This document shows, one piece after another, positions 14,216 through 22,109 of a stretch of 40,616 nt of DNA (positions within the stretch are counted from its first letter, which is position 1; each line of letters begins with the position of its first letter). The translations under genes and the position numbers were made by a program. The notes under the pieces were generated by a model. It was not told where the DNA came from. It saw only the letters and a program-made list of their open reading frames with translations, and searched no databases. Origin of the DNA: Clostridia bacterium (lineage in GTDB: Bacteria > Bacillota > Clostridia > Oscillospirales > CAG-272); assembly GCA_017536475.1 (NCBI GenBank), contig JAFXHH010000006.1, forward strand, positions 1 through 40,616, in the 5' to 3' direction.

Positions 14216-16954
14216 TTAAATCAATCCCGTATTTACGAAGCTATACTTATCGGTATAGTAGCCTGTCTGGAAGCCGTTCCAGATGCAGCGCTCCTTATAG
14301 AAGTGTGCGGGAGCGACCGCGAGTAGCTCGCCTGCGGCGTGGTGGTGCGGACCGAGGAGGTTACGCAGGTTATTGACCAGCGTCAGCTCGACGGTGTTCT
14401 CGCCGACCGTGAGGTATTCGGAAAGGTCGACCTCATAGGGTGCCCACATTACAGTATCAAGCTTCTTTCCGTTCACCTTGATACGAACCGCGTTTACTCC
14501 GTTCTTGACGAACGCGAGCTTATAGTCGGTGCTGTCGAGGTCAAACTTGCGGCTGACGGTCAGCTCGCCCGAGAAGAATGTATAGCCGTTCTGCTCGAGG
14601 TTCTTGAGAGTGACCTCTGCTTCGGGCTTAACTACGGTAAAGCCGCCGTCGCAGAAATAAGCGTTATTGGGAATAGGCTCGAATGGAGCAGCGCACTTGA
14701 CTGCAAAGTCACCGACGAGGTACATCGATTCGATCTCCATATCGTAGGTCAGCTTATTCTTTTCCGACTCAAACATCTTGGATTTTTCAATATTCTCGTA
14801 GGTCTGCTCGGACTGAACTATGGTAGCTTCAAGCTCAATGGTGTTCTCGCCGACCTTGGCATATTTCTGAATGTCAAGCATTCTGAACGCCTGATCGCGG
14901 AAGCTGCCGCAATCGGTCTTGTCAATCTCGACTCCGTTTACCTTGATATTGAAGATCTCGGGGGTCTCACAAGCGAGGTAGAGCTTATCCGAGACGTATT
15001 CCATATTTGCCTTGAAGAGACAGCGAACGTCGACCGCGCGCTTGAGATCGGTGGTTCTCGGGAGGATATTGAGGACGTAGCCGTTCTCCTCCTGAAGCTC
15101 GCCGTCGAACCAATAGTCGCACTTGTCGAGCGTGAGGGAGTTGTAGGTGCAGTTCTCTACTGTCCACTTGCCGCTGATATCGAGAGCTTTAAGCTCCTTC
15201 TCTGCCTTCTTCTCTGCGCAAGGTGTGCCGTCGTCGATTACAAGCAGGCTTCCGTAGGGTGCGAAGGTATATTCGCCGCAGAAGTCGATCTTCTCGCCCG
15301 TTGCGATGTCGATCGCGTAGCTTCCGCGAGAGATGGTTGCCTTCTCCTCGGTATCGTTGGAGTTGACGAAGTAATGCGCGGTGCAGTCACCGAGGTCGCG
15401 CCAGGTGTACGTGATCTTTTCGTTATCAATTACCGTGTTGGGCGCGAGCTGATCCACAGTGGTTATGATACCGCCGTTTGCCTTGAACTCGGCAAGCAGC
15501 TTTTCGGTGTTCTCCATGAACGCGATGTGCTCGGGGATAACTACGGTCGAATACGCCATATTGCCGATGATGAGCTTGTTGCCCTCGACTCTGCCGTGTC
15601 TTTCCATCATGATCTCGTCGCCGAGGTGGAAAGGAATATGCTTTGCCTCAAGCGCAAGGGTAGTTCCGACGAGCGCGCCGTTGTAATATTCGATATCCTT
15701 GCCGTTGGTGTAGAGGTTGTTGCCGCAGTTGAAGCAGACCCAACCCGACGTCATATTGTGAAGCACGAGGGTGTCAAACTTGATCTCTCCCTCGGCAAGA
15801 ATCATGCCAACGCGCGACATAGCGTCATTGAAGACCTTGTAGTCTGCCCACCAGGGCTGCTGTATGTACATTGCGGGGGGATAGTCTCTCTTACGGATTC
15901 CTCTGTTGGAGTATCCCTCGAGGTGCTGGCACATAAGGTTTATGCCGCGGACCATCATCCACTCGTAGTTTCTCTTGAGCTCGTCGTGGCCTACGTTGTG
16001 TCCGCAGAGCGCGAAGGTCTCGGAGAGGATCTGCTTCTTGCCCGTCTGTGCCGCCGTGCTGGCAAGCTGATGATGGGTAAGGCAGGGGTAGATAGGTCTG
16101 CAGAGCCAGTCCATGCCGGGAATATGGAAATATTCGTAGTGAGGCATGCAGGCACCGTTGGAGATAAGCTGATGGAACAAGGTCTCCTCAAGAACGAGGT
16201 GGCCTGTGAGCTTGAGTCCGTGATCCTCACACCAGTCGTAGATCTGCTTCATAAAGTTCTTCGAGAAAAGCTCGGTTACCATCTTCCAGAACTTGATACG
16301 GACGGTCTCAAAGCCTTCTTCCTCATAGAACAGCTTGGCAAGAACGGAACAAAGATCCTCGCCGTAGGCAAGCTTATACTGCTCGGGCATAGTCAGACTC
16401 CACGGGATTCCGTTACGCGAGATCTGGGGCTCGTCGGTGAAGAATCCGTCGAAGGTCTTACCGTACTTTTCGTAGTAGGGAACGTAAATTTCGTTTATAA
16501 AGTCTGCGATGACCTCGCCGTCGAGCGTGTCAACGTAGAAGGGATTGACCTCGTAAAAGAAGCAATATTTGTCGTTCTCGGCGATGATGCGGTGCTCGGG
16601 TATCGAGCTTCTGTCGGCATCTGCGGGCTGTACGCGCAGATACTTCTGCCAATATTTTTCTCCCTTACCGTTGACCTTGCCTCCGCCGAAGCCAGAGGGC
16701 CAGCCGTTTTCGTCGTATGCCCAGGCGTGCATTCCGCGCTTATTGCACTCGTCGATGCAAGCGCCGACGTTTTCAAACCATTCCTCGCCCATATATTCGG
16801 TCTGCAGACCTCCGCGGGCGTGCATAAAATATCCTCCCATTCCCGCTTCGTCCATAAGGGCGGTCTGGCGGAGGGATTCCGCGACGTTAAGCTTTTCGTT
16901 CCACGACCAGAACGGCACGGGACGGTATTTTTTGTCGATGTTTTTGAAATCCAT
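14216..16954 (-). CDS. Glycoside hydrolase family 106-like protein (alpha-L-rhamnosidase family)
   Basis: A 912-residue carbohydrate-active enzyme. The N-terminal KKYRPVPFWSWNEKL, then AGMGGYFMHARGGLQTEYM, and MHAWAYDENGWPSG are hallmarks of the GH106 catalytic barrel, whose characterised members remove L-rhamnose from plant polysaccharides. The C-terminal third (from about 590) is beta-rich, with repeated GENTVELEA and GENTVELTL strands of the jelly-roll, galactose-binding-like type. No signal peptide is seen, so it acts inside the cell, probably on imported oligosaccharides. An AAAGGAG site lies 6 nt before the ATG, and a perfect consensus promoter lies about 80 nt upstream. No transporter or regulator gene is adjacent. 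The exact sugar specificity is uncertain. Confidence 0.88.
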   Translation of the reverse strand: MDFKNIDKKYRPVPFWSWNEKLNVAESLRQTALMDEAGMGGYFMHARGGLQTEYMGEEWFENVGACIDECNKRGMHAWAYDENGWPSGFGGGKVNGKGEKYWQKYLRVQPADADRSSIPEHRIIAENDKYCFFYEVNPFYVDTLDGEVIADFINEIYVPYYEKYGKTFDGFFTDEPQISRNGIPWSLTMPEQYKLAYGEDLCSVLAKLFYEEEGFETVRIKFWKMVTELFSKNFMKQIYDWCEDHGLKLTGHLVLEETLFHQLISNGACMPHYEYFHIPGMDWLCRPIYPCLTHHQLASTAAQTGKKQILSETFALCGHNVGHDELKRNYEWMMVRGINLMCQHLEGYSNRGIRKRDYPPAMYIQQPWWADYKVFNDAMSRVGMILAEGEIKFDTLVLHNMTSGWVCFNCGNNLYTNGKDIEYYNGALVGTTLALEAKHIPFHLGDEIMMERHGRVEGNKLIIGNMAYSTVVIPEHIAFMENTEKLLAEFKANGGIITTVDQLAPNTVIDNEKITYTWRDLGDCTAHYFVNSNDTEEKATISRGSYAIDIATGEKIDFCGEYTFAPYGSLLVIDDGTPCAEKKAEKELKALDISGKWTVENCTYNSLTLDKCDYWFDGELQEENGYVLNILPRTTDLKRAVDVRCLFKANMEYVSDKLYLACETPEIFNIKVNGVEIDKTDCGSFRDQAFRMLDIQKYAKVGENTIELEATIVQSEQTYENIEKSKMFESEKNKLTYDMEIESMYLVGDFAVKCAAPFEPIPNNAYFCDGGFTVVKPEAEVTLKNLEQNGYTFFSGELTVSRKFDLDSTDYKLAFVKNGVNAVRIKVNGKKLDTVMWAPYEVDLSEYLTVGENTVELTLVNNLRNLLGPHHHAAGELLAVAPAHFYKERCIWNGFQTGYYTDKYSFVNTGLI

Positions 16955-17036
16955 GATTTGCTCCTTTATTCGAGGTTAGATTTTCTTTTTTGTGAGTGAA
17001 AATGCGGCAAATTTTTCTGCTCGTATTTCCTCTTTA

Positions 17037-17065
17037 ATTATAAAATGAAAAGCGGCTTTTGTCAA
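17037..17065 (-). promoter_or_regulatory. Consensus promoter of the GH106 gene
   Basis: TTGACA (17065-17060), 17 nt, TATAAT (17042-17037) on the minus strand. The spacer contains AAAGCCGC, which is also the distal arm of the ddl terminator-like hairpin. Confidence 0.85.
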
Positions 17066-17115
17066 TGACTTTAAGGCAAATTATACCTAAAATTTCATCG
17101 CGCAGCCGCTTTTTT
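17047..17115 (-). terminator. Terminator-like inverted repeat after ddl
   Basis: On the minus strand AAAAAGCGGCT (17114-17104) pairs with AGCCGCTTTT (17056-17047) across a loop of about 47 nt. The long loop makes it a weak terminator. Confidence 0.45.
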
Positions 17116-17118
17116 TAT

Positions 17119-18150
17119 TTATTTTTTCAGTGCAAGGTCAACTATTTTGCAGCAAAGCTTTCCGTATGTGATCCCGACCGCCGCCGCCATCTGCGGAAGC
17201 AGGCTTGTGGGGGTCATTCCAGGGAGTGTGTTTGCCTCGAGGCACCAGGGCTTGCCGTCCTTATCGACTATGTAATCAAAGCGCGAATATCCCGAGAGTC
17301 TGAGCGCATCAAATGCAAGCTTGGTCTGCTCGGCAAGGATCGACATAAGATTGTCGTCGATAGGTGCGGGGCAAAGCTCGACCGTTTTGCCTGCCTGATA
17401 TTTGTTTGTGTAGTCGTAAAAACCCTCGGTGGGAATGATCTCAACGGCAGGAAGCACCTCTCCGTCGAGGATACCTACCGTGAATTCCCTTCCGTTGATC
17501 TTTTTCTCGACAAGTATGCTATCCTCGTATTTTTCGGCTTCCTTAAGCGCATTTTCAAGCTCCTCTCGGTTTTCGGGTATAGAAATGCCCACGCTTGAGC
17601 CGCAACAGCAGGGCTTGACGACGCAGGGATATCCTATTCTCTGCTCGATCTCGTCAATATCGGCCTGCTTTGCCGAAATATACATCCATTCGGGTGTGTT
17701 TACGCCCGCGCCGACGAACATTTTTTTGGAAATGTCCTTATCCATCGCCAAAAGGCTACCGACGTAACCCGAGCCCGTATACTTGATGCCGTAGCTGTCG
17801 AGCGTTGCCTGAAGCTGACCGTTCTCGCCCATAGCGCCGTGGAGCGCCAAAAAGACTACGTCTGCTTCGCGACAAAGGTCAACAATTCCCTTTCCTATCA
17901 AGGCATCTCCGTTGCCGCTGCTCGCCTTGAGCGCGTCGAGATCGGGAACGCTGTGCGTGACCTTATATATCGGTTTTTTCTCTTTATTGAAAAGATTTGA
18001 GAGCTCATCGGTACCGTCTATTCCAAGGTAGACGTCGGCAAGGCAGACGTTATGCCCCTCGTCGATGAGCGCATTTGCTATGAGGCTGCCCGACGTGAGC
18101 GACACGTCTCTTTCGGGAGAATATCCGCCCGCTAAAACTGCTATATTCAT
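17119..18150 (-). CDS. ddl: D-alanine--D-alanine ligase
   Basis: Ddl is the cytoplasmic ATP-grasp ligase that makes D-Ala-D-Ala for peptidoglycan precursors. The 343-residue protein starts MNIAVLAGGYSPERDVSLTSG and contains FLALHGAMGENGQLQATLD, the ATP-binding VVKPCCCGSSVGIS block, and EANTLPGMTPTSLLPQ near the C-terminus, all diagnostic. A GGAG site lies 7 nt before the ATG. The gene follows prmC with a 59-nt gap and no terminator between, so the two are probably co-transcribed. The CCC within the ATP-binding loop is unusual but does not affect assignment. Confidence 0.96.
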   Translation of the reverse strand: MNIAVLAGGYSPERDVSLTSGSLIANALIDEGHNVCLADVYLGIDGTDELSNLFNKEKKPIYKVTHSVPDLDALKASSGNGDALIGKGIVDLCREADVVFLALHGAMGENGQLQATLDSYGIKYTGSGYVGSLLAMDKDISKKMFVGAGVNTPEWMYISAKQADIDEIEQRIGYPCVVKPCCCGSSVGISIPENREELENALKEAEKYEDSILVEKKINGREFTVGILDGEVLPAVEIIPTEGFYDYTNKYQAGKTVELCPAPIDDNLMSILAEQTKLAFDALRLSGYSRFDYIVDKDGKPWCLEANTLPGMTPTSLLPQMAAAVGITYGKLCCKIVDLALKK

Positions 18151-18209
18151 ATCTATGCTCCGTTTTTCGTTGATTTCTGTTTAAGTTTATGCTGAATCGG
18201 CAGTACTCG

Positions 18210-19013
18210 TCAATCGTTTTTGCGAAGTATTGCCACGCGGTCGCATCCGCCGAGGTCTTTTTTGATCTCGCAGGATAAGCCCGACTGATCGGCTATTTTT
18301 TTTAGGTCATCGGCTTGGTAGTAACCGATCTCGAAGATGAAAACACCGTTTTCGTCGAGATTTTTCGCAAAATTATTTACTATCGCGCGATAGAAGATAA
18401 GCCCGTCCTCGCCTCCGTCAAGCGCCGCGCGCGGCTCTTGCTTGACCTCTGGTTCGAGTGTATCAATGACTTCGGTTCTGATATACGGGGGGTTTGAGAT
18501 GATCGCCGCATATTTTTTATCCCCAAGCAGATTGGGAGAGAGAACGTCGCCAAGAATTCCCGAAAAACGTTCCGAGACCTTGTTTTTTGCGGCGTTTTTC
18601 TCTGCCAGCTCAAGAGTTTTCGGATAAAGCTCATAAGCATCTGCTTTCGTGTCTGATCGCATATCGAGGATCGAGATCGCTATGCACCCACTTCCCGTGC
18701 AGAGATCGGCAAAGCTTGCGTTTTGGGGCAGCAGCTTTACTGCGGTCTCGACCGTAAGCTCGGTGTCGGGTCTTGGAACGAGGCAATTTTCATCGACCGC
18801 GAATTCGCATCGGCAAAACCACCATTTCCCGATGATATACTGCAGAGGATAGCGAGCGCATCTTTTTTCGACCGCTTCGGCAAGGCGAGGGGAGTCGTAG
18901 TCCTTGTCTTCGGAATATTCGCCGCAGAGCTCCTCTATAAGCAGCTTGGCCTCTATATAGTCATTCTCTATTCCGTTTTCTTTAAGCCTTGCTCTTATTT
19001 CCTCAGCGGTCAT
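18210..19013 (-). CDS. prmC: Peptide chain release factor N5-glutamine methyltransferase
   Basis: PrmC methylates the glutamine of the GGQ motif in release factors RF1/RF2, using S-adenosylmethionine. From the ATG at 19013 (start MTAEEIRARLKENG, after AGAGGAA), the 267-residue protein has the helical N-terminal domain (1-75) and the SAM-binding domain with LVPRPDTE at 78-85, ADLCTGSGCIAISI at 102-115, and the catalytic NPPYI at 174-178. A longer in-frame reading upstream lacks a ribosome-binding site and crosses the promoter region. In many bacteria prmC is next to prfA; here prfA is absent and ddl follows. Confidence 0.94.
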   Translation of the reverse strand: MTAEEIRARLKENGIENDYIEAKLLIEELCGEYSEDKDYDSPRLAEAVEKRCARYPLQYIIGKWWFCRCEFAVDENCLVPRPDTELTVETAVKLLPQNASFADLCTGSGCIAISILDMRSDTKADAYELYPKTLELAEKNAAKNKVSERFSGILGDVLSPNLLGDKKYAAIISNPPYIRTEVIDTLEPEVKQEPRAALDGGEDGLIFYRAIVNNFAKNLDENGVFIFEIGYYQADDLKKIADQSGLSCEIKKDLGGCDRVAILRKND

Positions 19014-19106
19014 ATTCCTCTTTCCTCTCCTTGCAATACTACTATACAGTATAGCAGAAAATCGTGTTTTTGGAAAGAGGTTTTTATAATTTTTTTGCTC
19101 TTTTTT

Positions 19107-19139
19107 ATAAAAAAACACGCGAAATCTTTCGATTCCGCG
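19107..19139 (-). terminator. Intrinsic terminator after plsC
   Basis: CGCGGAATC (19139-19131) pairs with GATTTCGCG (19126-19118) around a GAAA tetraloop; the transcript then runs into TGTTTTTTT. Confidence 0.88.
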
Positions 19140-19145
19140 CATTTT

Positions 19146-19868
19146 TTAAGCCGTATATTTTTTTATGGTCTCGTCTATTTGAGATTTCACCATATCGGAT
19201 ATCTCTGCGGTCTTCATATCACTATACTCCGCATACGGTATCGAAGGAAGAAAGACGACCTTTGTCGTAACTCTCTTAAGCGAATTGACTCCAAACGGTT
19301 TATATGAATCTATAATAGCAACGGGCACTATAGGGCATTTTGCCCTTTGAGCGCACAGAAAGCAACCACGCTTAAATTCATTGGTCACGTTATCCTGATC
19401 TTTTCTGTACCCACCCTCGGGGAAAACGAGGTAAACTCTTTTATCCTCTGCAACCTCTCGTGCCATATCCTTCAGAGTTTTGACCTGCATTATGGGATTC
19501 GTTCTCGATATACGCTGACCGCGCAGAAGATCCACGAACTGCTTGGAGATAAACACCTTCGAACGTTTTTCGTCCATAAGCACAGTACAAGGTCGCTTGT
19601 GTCCGTTCAATATTCCCACCGCGTCATATTTTCCCTGATGGTTTGAGAACATAATGTAGCCCTCATCGCCCTCGGGAAGATTTTCAAGCCCATAGTATTC
19701 GGTCGTTACCCTTGCGGTCTTTTTCACCTTGCCTACGACCGTACGGGCAAGCGCGTAGCAATCCTCCTCCGAATATTTTTCGGGATGCTTTGCGTAGTAC
19801 GCCATTTTCGGAACGAAATACATTATTGAAAATATACGAAGTATTATAACGTATATAAACCGTATCAT
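19146..19868 (-). CDS. 1-acylglycerol-3-phosphate acyltransferase-like (PlsC family)
   Basis: A membrane-associated acyltransferase of phospholipid synthesis, transferring a fatty acyl chain to lysophosphatidic acid. The 240-residue protein has an N-terminal hydrophobic helix (3-20), the catalytic HX4D motif as NHQGKYD with His77 and Asp82, and the phosphate-binding FPEGGYRK block at 149-156. Its start follows an AAAAGGA site. It lies 38 nt after the DAHP synthase gene on the same strand and probably shares its transcript. The substrate class is inferred from family only. Confidence 0.9.
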   Translation of the reverse strand: MIRFIYVIILRIFSIMYFVPKMAYYAKHPEKYSEEDCYALARTVVGKVKKTARVTTEYYGLENLPEGDEGYIMFSNHQGKYDAVGILNGHKRPCTVLMDEKRSKVFISKQFVDLLRGQRISRTNPIMQVKTLKDMAREVAEDKRVYLVFPEGGYRKDQDNVTNEFKRGCFLCAQRAKCPIVPVAIIDSYKPFGVNSLKRVTTKVVFLPSIPYAEYSDMKTAEISDMVKSQIDETIKKYTA

Positions 19869-19906
19869 TTTCCTAAATCCTTTTCAGCGTATGATCTTTG
19901 CGCTGA

Positions 19907-20929
19907 TTAAAGCCTTTCTGCCATATAGTATATGAATCTTTCGGTATCGTCCCAGCCAAGACAAGCATCGGTGATCGACTTGCCGTAAATACCCTCACCG
20001 ATCTTCTGATTGCCCTCCTCAATGTAGCTTTCTATCATAAAGCCCTTGAAGATCCCCGCGATCTCGGGATTGAGCGCGCAGGAATGAAGTACCTCCTTCG
20101 CTATTCTCACCTGCTCTTTATACTTCTTGCCCGAATTTGCGTGGTTACAGTCGACGATGAGCGCGGGATTGACGAGCGCTCTCTTGTCATATTCCTTGCA
20201 CAAATGCTCGATGTCCTCGTAGTGATAGTTGGGCAGAGATTCGCCGTGCTTATTTACGTATCCGCGCAATATCGCGTGGGCGTAGGGATTGCCCGACGAC
20301 TTGACCTCCCAGCCGCGATAGAGGAAGGTGTGGGGGTGCTGTGCCGCCATTATCGAGTTGAGCATGACCGAAATATCACCGCCCGTGGGATTTTTCATGC
20401 CGACGGGGATCTCTATTCCGCTTGACACGAGTCTGTGCTGCTGATTTTCAACCGAACGCGCACCGATAGCAACGTAGGAAAGCAGATCGTAAAGGTACTG
20501 ATAGTTCTCGGGATAGAGCATCTCGTCGGCGGTGAACATTCCCGTCTGCTCGATAACTCTCTTATGGAGATGTCTTATCGCGATAATGCCCGCGAGCATA
20601 TCCGAATCCTTATTGGGATCGGGCTGATGGAGCATTCCCTTATAGCCGTCGCCCGTGGTTCTCGGCTTATTCGTGTAAACTCGGGGGATAACAACGATCT
20701 TATCAGACACCTTTTCGCTGACACGCGCAAGTCGGGTAACGTAGTCCATTACCGAATCCTCATTGTCTGCCGAGCAGGGACCGATGACAAGCAGCTTTTT
20801 GCTTGATTCGCCGCTGAAGATCTTGGCGACCTCGCGGTCAAATTCTATTTTTTTCTTTACATACTCGGCACTCAGGGGATATTGCTCTCTTATCTCCTTG
20901 GGCAGAGGTAATTTTCTTACAAATTCCAT
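19907..20929 (-). CDS. 3-deoxy-7-phosphoheptulonate synthase (DAHP synthase, class I AroF/G/H type)
   Basis: This enzyme condenses phosphoenolpyruvate and erythrose-4-phosphate in the first step of the shikimate pathway to aromatic amino acids. The 340-residue protein has VIGPCSADN, VIPRVYTNKPRTTGDGYKG, LVSSGIEIPVGMKNPTGGD, and LIVDCNHANSGK, all from the AroF/G/H family. It lacks fused chorismate mutase or ACT domains. A CAGGAG site precedes the ATG by 6 nt. The promoter region holds an 18-bp palindrome closely related to one at the asd promoter, which suggests shared amino-acid-linked control. plsC follows in the same operon. Confidence 0.95.
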   Translation of the reverse strand: MEFVRKLPLPKEIREQYPLSAEYVKKKIEFDREVAKIFSGESSKKLLVIGPCSADNEDSVMDYVTRLARVSEKVSDKIVVIPRVYTNKPRTTGDGYKGMLHQPDPNKDSDMLAGIIAIRHLHKRVIEQTGMFTADEMLYPENYQYLYDLLSYVAIGARSVENQQHRLVSSGIEIPVGMKNPTGGDISVMLNSIMAAQHPHTFLYRGWEVKSSGNPYAHAILRGYVNKHGESLPNYHYEDIEHLCKEYDKRALVNPALIVDCNHANSGKKYKEQVRIAKEVLHSCALNPEIAGIFKGFMIESYIEEGNQKIGEGIYGKSITDACLGWDDTERFIYYMAERL

Positions 20930-21014
20930 AATTTTCTCCTGAATTATGCGATAGGAGTTTGCTCCAAGCGCATTTCCATTATAATCTCGTATTTTAGCAC
21001 CAATATGTGAACTG

Positions 21015-21043
21015 CATATTAATTTAGCAAGCTAAATTGACAA
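21015..21043 (-). promoter_or_regulatory. DAHP synthase promoter region with an 18-bp palindrome
   Basis: TTGTCA (21043-21038), then TAATAT at about 16 nt (21021-21016), with the perfect palindrome AATTTAGCAAGCTAAATT filling the spacer (21021-21038). A second possible extended -10 (TGCTAAAAT) lies downstream. The palindrome core TTTAGC-N2-GCTAAA recurs at 30805-30819. Confidence 0.6.
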
Positions 21044-21129
21044 AAATATCAAAAAACGTCGTCTTCGGGATTGTCGCCCGACTCTTTCTCTCGGAGGAAG
21101 ATTTTTACACGGTCATCCTATTCATCGTA

Positions 21130-21158
21130 TTGACATTTACGGCGGTTTGTGGTAAAAT
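21130..21158 (+). promoter_or_regulatory. Promoter of the alpha/beta hydrolase gene
   Basis: TTGACA (21130-21135), 17 nt, TAAAAT (21153-21158), 35 nt before the ATG. Confidence 0.8.
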
Positions 21159-21192
21159 CTATATGTAGTCTTCACGAAAGGAAGTTGAACAA

Positions 21193-22068
21193 ATGATCTA
21201 CAAGCACATAAACCACGTCGAGCAGTTCCCTGACGCGAGAATTGAGGCGTATATTCACGATTATCACGACGAGCTTACCATTGGAAAAAGAAAGGCAATA
21301 GTCGTCTGCCCCGGAGGCGGATACGGATTTCTGTCGGAAAGAGAGGCCGAGCCGATAGCCCTGCAGTATTTCGCGGCGGGACTCAACGTTTTCGTTCTCC
21401 GCTACTCTATCCTTCAGAATGCGGCAAACAACTATTCTCCTCTCATAGAGGCTTGTCTTGCGATCAAATACATCCGAGAGCACTGCGACGAGCTTTACGT
21501 CGACCCCAAGTACGTTTCTATAATCGGATTTTCCGCAGGAGGTCATCTTGCCGCTTGGACGGGCTGTGCTTGGCATTCTCCCGAGGTCGTGGCTCATCTT
21601 GGCGGTGCCGATCCTGAGATCTGCAAGCCGACCTCAACCATTCTCTGCTACGCCGTGCTGACCAGCGATGCAAAATACAGACACACGGGAACTATGTGGG
21701 TGCTCAACGGTATGCCGACCGAGTCCGACGTTTTCCCCAAGGACGAAAACGGAATGGTGCTTGACGAGGAGGGCATGTCCCGCTTTTCGCCCGAAAGTAT
21801 GGTGGACGAAAGAACTTCCCCCGCGTTTCTCTGGCACACGGTACAGGATGATTGCGTAAACGTTCAAAATTCCCTGATCTATTCAAGCAAGCTTCACCAA
21901 TATAAGATACCTTTTGAAATGCATATTTACAACAACGGTCCTCACGGCATGTCCCTTTGCAACAAGGAGACCTGGTCTCAAAGAGACGACCTTGTCGATC
22001 CCTATGCTGCAGATTGGCTTCGTATGTCTATCAACTGGCTGCTTGAATGCCCCTTTGAAAAGAAATAA
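21193..22068 (+). CDS. Alpha/beta hydrolase, esterase-like (BD-FAE/acetylesterase group)
   Basis: A cytoplasmic serine hydrolase of 291 residues. It has the oxyanion segment VVCPGGGYGFLSEREAEPIA, the nucleophile elbow GFSAGGH with Ser114, a late acidic region (WHTVQDDCVN) and a His in NNGPHGMSLC, which complete a catalytic triad. Proteins of this type commonly de-acetylate or de-feruloylate plant polysaccharide fragments, and the gene is next to GH2 and near GH106 genes, which fits. No signal peptide is visible. It has its own consensus promoter and a strong terminator shared with the convergent GH2 gene. The substrate is inferred, not shown. Confidence 0.85.
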   Translation: MIYKHINHVEQFPDARIEAYIHDYHDELTIGKRKAIVVCPGGGYGFLSEREAEPIALQYFAAGLNVFVLRYSILQNAANNYSPLIEACLAIKYIREHCDELYVDPKYVSIIGFSAGGHLAAWTGCAWHSPEVVAHLGGADPEICKPTSTILCYAVLTSDAKYRHTGTMWVLNGMPTESDVFPKDENGMVLDEEGMSRFSPESMVDERTSPAFLWHTVQDDCVNVQNSLIYSSKLHQYKIPFEMHIYNNGPHGMSLCNKETWSQRDDLVDPYAADWLRMSINWLLECPFEKK

Positions 22069-22073
22069 AACAG

Positions 22074-22108
22074 AACACCGCGCGGAAAAATCCGCGCGGT
22101 GTTTTTTT
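22074..22108. terminator. Bidirectional terminator between the esterase and GH2 genes
   Basis: ACACCGCGCGGA and TCCGCGCGGTGT form a perfect 12-bp stem with an AAAA loop; Ts follow on the plus strand and As precede, so it can end both convergent genes. Confidence 0.92.
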
Positions 22109-22109
22109 G

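Noticed and set aside
13892..14326. A 144-codon frame in the intergenic region after the SLOG-like gene
   Set aside because: It runs through two terminator hairpins and the inverted-repeat element and enters the GH106 gene; no SD.
14339..16999. An 886-codon open frame on the plus strand opposite the GH106 gene
   Set aside because: It has no ribosome-binding site and no recognisable motifs, and it is a codon-composition shadow of the real gene, which shows clear GH106 motifs, promoter and SD.
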